From a bacterium (GTDB lineage Bacteria > UBP6 > UBA1177), in the NCBI GenBank assembly GCA_017961325.1, contig JAGCXM010000015.1, positions 164,412 to 228,411 of the forward strand: a stretch of DNA of 64,000 nt, given 5' to 3'. Each line of letters starts with the position of its first letter. The first letter of the stretch is position 1. The position numbers and the translations under genes were made by a program. Below the pieces are notes generated by a model that had not been told where the DNA came from, ran no database searches, and saw only the letters and a program-made list of their open reading frames with translations. Shown here one piece after another: positions 59,621-64,000 of the stretch.

Positions 59621-61666
59621 TCATTTGAACGCGGCCTTCATACGGTCAAGATCTTCTTTCGTTCCTGCTGCTACGAGGACATCGCCCGCTTCGAGGACTT
59701 TTGTCGGCGACATCGTCCCCTTCCCTGTCGATTTTTCGCGCACGGCAAGAACAAGAATGTTGAAGTTCTCGCGCAGTCTGAGGTCGATGAGGTTGCGTCC
59801 CCACATCTTTTTGTTCGCAGGTATCGCCTCTATCCGGTATTCGTCCTCGAATTCTATGCTGCAGGGCTCTGTTCCTTCGGCATGCTGCACTGTTTTGAGC
59901 ATGCTTGCCTTGGCAAGGATCTCGCGGTGGTAGAAGTCGATAAGATCGTGCTCGTGGATGCAGCCTGTGACCTTGCCGTCGTCTGAAAGGACGGGAAGTT
60001 CGATGACTTCGCGCTTTATCATGAAGCGCATCGCCTGCGAGAGCGGAGTATCAAGTTTTACTGTCGGGAAAGTCGTATCCAAAAGGTCGCTTGCGAGGAC
60101 CATCGTGCCGATCGCATCGTAATCGACTTTATTGCTCGAGCTGAAAACGCCGTTTATCGCACCTAAATATTTGCCGGAATCGTCAACGACATAAGATTCG
60201 AAGCGCTCCATATCCCTCATTTTATCGAGGATCTGCGGAAGTTCCTCGTCTTTGTGCACTATGACGCACTCTTTCCTGAGACAGAGCTGGACATGGTTTT
60301 CGTTCATGATCGAAGCTTCTTCGCTGTCGTCTATCGGGATCCCCTCTTTGAAAAGCTGGTAGTTATAGATCGAAAATTCGGTCATCCGCTTCGATATCAT
60401 CGTTGCGACAACGGTGGAAAGCATGAGGGATGGCAGCATATTGTAGTCCCGCGTGATCTCGAAAACGAGAAGAAGCGACGAGATCGGCTCCTGTGTCGCC
60501 GCCCCGAGCAGAGCGCCTATTCCGACAGAGGCAAAACTGAGACCTATCGAAGGATCGAGCCCCGGATAGAGCATCGGGATTATTTTTCCGAAACCAAGTC
60601 CGAAAATGTAGCCGACGAAAAGTATCGGCAGAAATATTCCGCCCGAAGCGCCGCTTGCAAACGCGATCGAAAGGAAAAGGAGCTTGAGCAGCGCGATACC
60701 GATGAGAAATGCAGGCGTGAAGCCGTTTCCGGCAAGCATCATGTCCTTGCCGAGACCAAAGATCTCAGGCACGAAAGGCACTGTGAGCGCGAACGGCAGA
60801 AGAAGCAGCGGAGTGTGGATATATTCGGGAAGTTTCGCCTTTACTTTGTCAAAAATATTGGAATTGAAGTATGTGAGCTTGATGAGCCCCACGCCCAGAA
60901 GCGCGTTGATGAGACCGAATGTCGTGAAAAGAAAGATCTCCGTTCCGGAGCTTATCTCTGCGCTGAAACCGAGTGCAGCCGCCGGAAGGGCGGAGTGTCC
61001 CGGCATAAAATAGGAGCCGAAGAAACTTGCAGTCGCCGCAGAAACTACGATAGGCGTCAGAGTTCCGATAGCGTAGTTTCCGAGAATGGTCTCGACCGCA
61101 AAAATAGTCCCTGCGATCGGCGCATCGAATGCGACAGCGAGACCGGCAGCAGCTCCGCAGCCCACAAAAAGTTTGATACGCGATATCGGCATGCTGAGGA
61201 ACTGCCCTATCGTAGAACCCAGAGTCGAGCCTATCACGATTATCGGACCTTCATTTCCGAGCGGAATACCTGTTGCGATGGAAAGCGACGAAGTTATCAT
61301 TTTGAAGATCGAAAGTCTGGGCGGCATTATGCCGTTATTTTTTTTCAGAGTTTTGAGCAGAAATCCGAAGCCGGCTCCACCGCTCTCCTTGCAGATGTAT
61401 CTGATTATGAATCCGCTGATGAATACACCTGTCAGCGGAAGAACGAACTTGTACCACATCGGCAGTTTCTTGAAGGCCTCGACTGCCGCTATCGTCGGAG
61501 CACCGATGAAAAGTTTTGAAAGCGAATCTATCATCCAGTTGAAGCAAAGGAACGCGCATCCCGCGAGGATCCCTATGATTACAGCGGCAAAAATGAGGAA
61601 TGTCCCCTCTTTGAGCTTCGCCTTCTCAAGAAAATTCTTGAATTTAAAAAAGGATATTTTTTTCAC
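59621..61666 (-). CDS. CLC-type chloride channel/transporter with CBS and RCK_C domains
   Basis: 681 residues. N-terminal ~430 hold the CLC fold; the gating glutamate is in 'GIPLGNEGPIIVIGS' (~135-150), and 'ASGGIFLPILFVGYIFGLG' is the family's GxFxP region. Two CBS motifs follow (~450-580, with 'PVLSDDGKVTGCIHEHDLID'). The end is an RCK/TrkA_C-type domain ('LRENFNILVLAVREK', 'LEAGDVLVAAGTKEDLDR'), which may bind a nucleotide. Start GTG at 61666 has GGGAG 6 bases before it; longer frames would run into the neighbouring gene. Transports chloride, possibly in exchange for H+. Confidence 0.9.
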   Translation of the reverse strand: MKKISFFKFKNFLEKAKLKEGTFLIFAAVIIGILAGCAFLCFNWMIDSLSKLFIGAPTIAAVEAFKKLPMWYKFVLPLTGVFISGFIIRYICKESGGAGFGFLLKTLKKNNGIMPPRLSIFKMITSSLSIATGIPLGNEGPIIVIGSTLGSTIGQFLSMPISRIKLFVGCGAAAGLAVAFDAPIAGTIFAVETILGNYAIGTLTPIVVSAATASFFGSYFMPGHSALPAAALGFSAEISSGTEIFLFTTFGLINALLGVGLIKLTYFNSNIFDKVKAKLPEYIHTPLLLLPFALTVPFVPEIFGLGKDMMLAGNGFTPAFLIGIALLKLLFLSIAFASGASGGIFLPILFVGYIFGLGFGKIIPMLYPGLDPSIGLSFASVGIGALLGAATQEPISSLLLVFEITRDYNMLPSLMLSTVVATMISKRMTEFSIYNYQLFKEGIPIDDSEEASIMNENHVQLCLRKECVIVHKDEELPQILDKMRDMERFESYVVDDSGKYLGAINGVFSSSNKVDYDAIGTMVLASDLLDTTFPTVKLDTPLSQAMRFMIKREVIELPVLSDDGKVTGCIHEHDLIDFYHREILAKASMLKTVQHAEGTEPCSIEFEDEYRIEAIPANKKMWGRNLIDLRLRENFNILVLAVREKSTGKGTMSPTKVLEAGDVLVAAGTKEDLDRMKAAFK

Positions 61667-61764
61667 CCGCAACTCCCTCTCCGCCGGAACGATCCGCGGT
61701 GTTATACACATCAAAAGCAGAATTGCAAGGGGTAGCCGGAGCGCTGACGCCGCATCTACGGAAG

Positions 61765-62646
61765 TCACAGATTCTTCAAAATCTCTTTTATCCACGACGG
61801 ATCAAGCACCTCGAACGCAAAACATTTTTTGCCGAGATCCTTTAACGATGCGCCGATGTGATAAAGCGCTCCGTTGTCAATCATCAGAAAACGGTCGTGT
61901 ACTTTTGTTGTATATTTAAGTGTAAGTAGCGGATATTGTTCATTGAATTTATCAACATCCTGTCCGTTCAGTTTCGTTTTCGGATCGGTGTAAATCGTAA
62001 CTTTTACATATTTCCCCTTCTTTGCAAGACGTTCAAGAACCGACAGATCGACATAGTTGTCTATCAGAATTATTTCGTGTCCGGCACTTTGAATGAACGA
62101 TTCGAATTTTGCGTAGGCATCAAAAATCTGCCCCTGGAAAAAGATCCCTTGTCTCTCTTCGATTTTGTATTGGTCCATTTTGTCGAAAAGCTCGTCTATA
62201 CGCCTGTCTGAAACGAATTGATGTTTTTCAATATTTTCCAACCTCTGAAAAAGACCTGCGTTTACCTGTAAAAAACGGCGCATGGCAACAAAAACACGCA
62301 TTATTACAATACTTGCCACCACGGCAACATCACTTTTTAAGACTGATGCCAGCATAGCCACTCCTTGTTCAGTAAAAGCGTAAGGATTAGACGAAGAATG
62401 CTTCAAAATATTTAACCGGTCGCAATTTGCGACCAGTTCTTTGGTTTCAGCATCATTCAGCTGAAAGCAGAAATCTTTGGGAAATCTCTCAATATTTCTG
62501 CGAACTTGTTCGTTTAATCTTTTTGTTTCTACTCCGTAAAGTTCCGCCAAATCACGATCAAGCATTACCTGCTGACCGCGAATCACCAGAATTTCGCTTT
62601 CAATCTTCTTTTCTATGCTGATTTCCTGAGACACAATTTTGATCAC
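61765..62646 (-). CDS. ORF6N-domain protein with phospholipase D-like C-terminus
   Basis: 293 residues. N-terminal ORF6N (KilA-N relative) DNA-binding domain at ~20-110: 'VMLDRDLAELYGVETKRLNE', 'VRRNIERFPKDFCFQL', 'SNPYAFTEQGVAMLASVL'. Residues ~165-293 resemble a phospholipase D fold: 'IILIDNYVDLSVLERL' and a single 'TTKVHDRFLMIDNGALYHIG' (HDR in place of HKD). Such proteins occur in phages, plasmids and genomic islands; a regulator or nuclease of mobile DNA is likely. Opens with GTG at 62646; start uncertain. Next to an IS element. Confidence 0.8.
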   Translation of the reverse strand: MIKIVSQEISIEKKIESEILVIRGQQVMLDRDLAELYGVETKRLNEQVRRNIERFPKDFCFQLNDAETKELVANCDRLNILKHSSSNPYAFTEQGVAMLASVLKSDVAVVASIVIMRVFVAMRRFLQVNAGLFQRLENIEKHQFVSDRRIDELFDKMDQYKIEERQGIFFQGQIFDAYAKFESFIQSAGHEIILIDNYVDLSVLERLAKKGKYVKVTIYTDPKTKLNGQDVDKFNEQYPLLTLKYTTKVHDRFLMIDNGALYHIGASLKDLGKKCFAFEVLDPSWIKEILKNL

Positions 62647-62784
62647 TGCCTTCTAACCCGAAAGAAATTTTTCACAAAGCAAAGAACAACAGCTTTGATA
62701 AAAAATCAAGTTTTATTTTAAATTCAAGAAAGAAATTTTGAGCAAGTAAACTAGTTTCTGTAAAATATCTTTGAAAAAAAGAGA

Positions 62785-62830
62785 GCCTCCTTTTAAGGTA
62801 AAAATGGACACATAACCCAAGAAAGGAGGC
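62785..62830 (+). promoter_or_regulatory. Inverted repeat covering the transposase ribosome site
   Basis: GCCTCCTTT (62785-62793) is complementary to AAAGGAGGC (62822-62830). The right arm contains the transposase SD itself, 4 bases before the ATG at 62835. RNA reading in from outside would fold and hide the SD, whereas RNA starting inside the loop would not. Confidence 0.6.
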
Positions 62831-62834
62831 GGGT

Positions 62835-64000
62835 ATGGATTCTATTGAAATGTTTGAAATTTTCAAGGCATTATTTGCAGGAAATGAACCGGAGAAAGTG
62901 AAGGAGCTTGTAGAAACGCTTATGAACGCACTGATGGTGGCGGAAAGGGAGAAACACAACGGAGCAAGAGTTTAGAGCGCAGCAGCGATCGTCAGAGCAG
63001 TTCAAACGGCTTCAAGTCCCGTCAGCTGAAGAGCCGTTTCGGGGTATTGAAACTTTTAAATCCTCAGACACGGGGCGGCGAGCCGTTCCACAGTAAGATG
63101 TTTGACTATTACCAGCGCAGTGAAAAGGCGTTGCTGATAGCTGCGGCCGAGATGTATTTCAAAGGAGTGAGCACGCGTAAAGTGGCTGATATTTTTGAAG
63201 AAGTTTACGGTACGGAGATATCGCCGCAGTTAGTAAGCAAAGCTGCAGCAGAACTGGATGCACAGATAGAAACATGGCGCGGTATAGGATTTTCGGAAGA
63301 GATTCCGTACATTTACATTGACGGGATGTATATCAAGGTGAGAAACGGGCTTTCAGTTGTTTCCAAAGGGATATTGATCGCTTCCGGGGTCAACATCGAA
63401 GGACGAAGGCGGGTTCTTGATTTCATGGTGGCCGATACGGAAAGCGAAGCGACTTATGCGGAGTTGTTCAGCCGGTTGAAAGAACGCGGACTGCACGATG
63501 TCAGAATGGTGATTTCAGATGCTCACCAGGGCTTAAAAAAAGCGATAGAGAGGTTCTTTGACGGGGCATCGTGGCAGAGATGCAGATTTCACTTCATGCG
63601 TGATTTCATTAACAAAATTCATAAAAGAGAAGACAAGGAAGAATTGATAAGACGTCTTAAAGAGGTTTATGCTCAGGCCGGTTTAGAAGATGCTCTGAAA
63701 AAAGCAAAAGAAGTCGCAGAATATCTGAAATCAAAAGGGCACAGCAAAATAGCGACAGACCTGTCGGAGCAGATTGAGCAGACACTTCAATATTTTTCGG
63801 TGGTTGAAAATAAAGAACTCGGATTGAAGGAACTGTGGTATGTTTCCAGTCTTGAGACGGCACTCCGCAAATTATCGACATCAAACCATATAGAGCGGAT
63901 CAACAGGGAACTGCGCCGCAGAACCGATGTCGTGAGCATTTTTCCGAACGAGGCTTCAGTCGCCAGACTTGTAGGAGCATTGCTCATTGAAATGGATGAA
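62835..64000 (+). CDS. IS256-family transposase, frameshifted, partial at window edge
   Basis: DDE (Mutator-like) transposase. The N-terminal ~46 residues are in one frame (ATG 62835; '[15 protein letters not shown]', TAG at 62973-62975). The rest, to the window edge, is in the -1 frame: '[19 protein letters not shown]', '[19 protein letters not shown]', '[11 protein letters not shown]' (first Asp), '[16 protein letters not shown]'-like block with the second Asp, '[16 protein letters not shown]' and '[19 protein letters not shown]' with the final Glu. All catalytic regions are intact after the shift. Either a one-base mutation has killed it or a -1 frameshift is used; I see no classic A6G slippery site. 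Confidence 0.85.

Larger units (their letters stand above)
62785..64000 (+). mobile_element. IS256-family insertion sequence, left part
   Basis: Starts near 62785 (exact end not fixed) with an inverted repeat, continues with the transposase gene, and runs off the window edge; the right end is not visible. Identity rests on the transposase. The terminal inverted repeat cannot be confirmed without the other end. Confidence 0.75.

Noticed and set aside
60254..61519. Long open frame (421 codons) on the plus strand opposite the CLC gene
   Set aside because: Its translation is extremely rich in Arg, Glu and Lys with no domain, as expected for an antisense shadow of a biased coding sequence; no SD.
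61732..61759. Palindrome GTAG...CTAC between clc and the ORF6N gene
   Set aside because: Only GTAG/CTAC and GCG/CGC pair; several mismatches between them make it too weak to list as a repeat.

Overview
The window is about 64 kb of chromosome from a Gram-negative (diderm) bacterium of moderate GC. Evidence for an outer membrane is direct: BamA, a LolC/LolD pair, a TolC-type RND efflux set, a Wzm/Wzt-type polysaccharide exporter and several lipoproteins with lipobox cysteines. Dxs shows the MEP isoprenoid route, and glycine decarboxylase is of the split PA/PB type. ATG starts with AGGAGG-like Shine-Dalgarno (SD) sites dominate, with some GTG and TTG starts. I cannot name the phylum from sequence alone; an anaerobic, deltaproteobacterium-like or other deep diderm lineage is a guess.

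Layout. 1-301 is the 3' end of dnaB. 565-6865 (+) is an efflux operon: tolC, a TetR regulator, an adaptor lipoprotein and an RND pump. 6943-22046 (-) is a run of housekeeping and envelope genes read toward the left: purN, ssb, a CDP-alcohol phosphatidyltransferase, lolC, lolD, bamA, apbE, a zinc-ribbon ATPase, an LPP20-like lipoprotein, a YitT protein, a membrane protein and an AmgK/MurU-like pair suggesting cell-wall sugar recycling. 22382-23264 holds a dead hipBA toxin-antitoxin module, followed by 33-bp tandem repeats and a palindromic element. 23542-40155 (-) is a 16.6-kb surface polysaccharide locus: Wzm/Wzt exporter, DUF268 methyltransferase-like protein, about ten glycosyltransferases, and a terminal LicD / IspD-like / SDR cassette that looks like a CDP-alditol phosphate modification module. 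A selfish-looking AAA-ATPase/nuclease gene interrupts it.

40311-44746 (+) is gcvT-gcvH-gcvPA-gcvPB, with one terminator inside and one after. 44818-48820 (-) holds a poly(ADP-ribose) glycohydrolase-like protein with a frameshifted lipoprotein leader, an HMA metal-binding protein, RNase HII, HemW, a small unknown and a DJ-1/PfpI protein. 49033-50984 (+) holds secG, a tRNA-Leu with the unusual anticodon AAG, a CAP-like protein and a secreted protein. 50995-61666 (-) holds an M20 amidohydrolase, a Tricorn-type protease lipoprotein, dxs, rsmE, an ankyrin membrane protein and a CLC channel. The right edge is accessory: an ORF6N-phospholipase D-like protein and the left part of an IS256-family element.

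No complete new defence or mobile system was found. The best leads are the LicD/IspD-like/SDR cassette, the C-terminal tail shared by two unrelated glycosyltransferases, the A34 tRNA-Leu at the secG locus, the frameshifted lipoprotein-glycohydrolase, and a zinc-ribbon ATPase with a degenerate Walker B motif.
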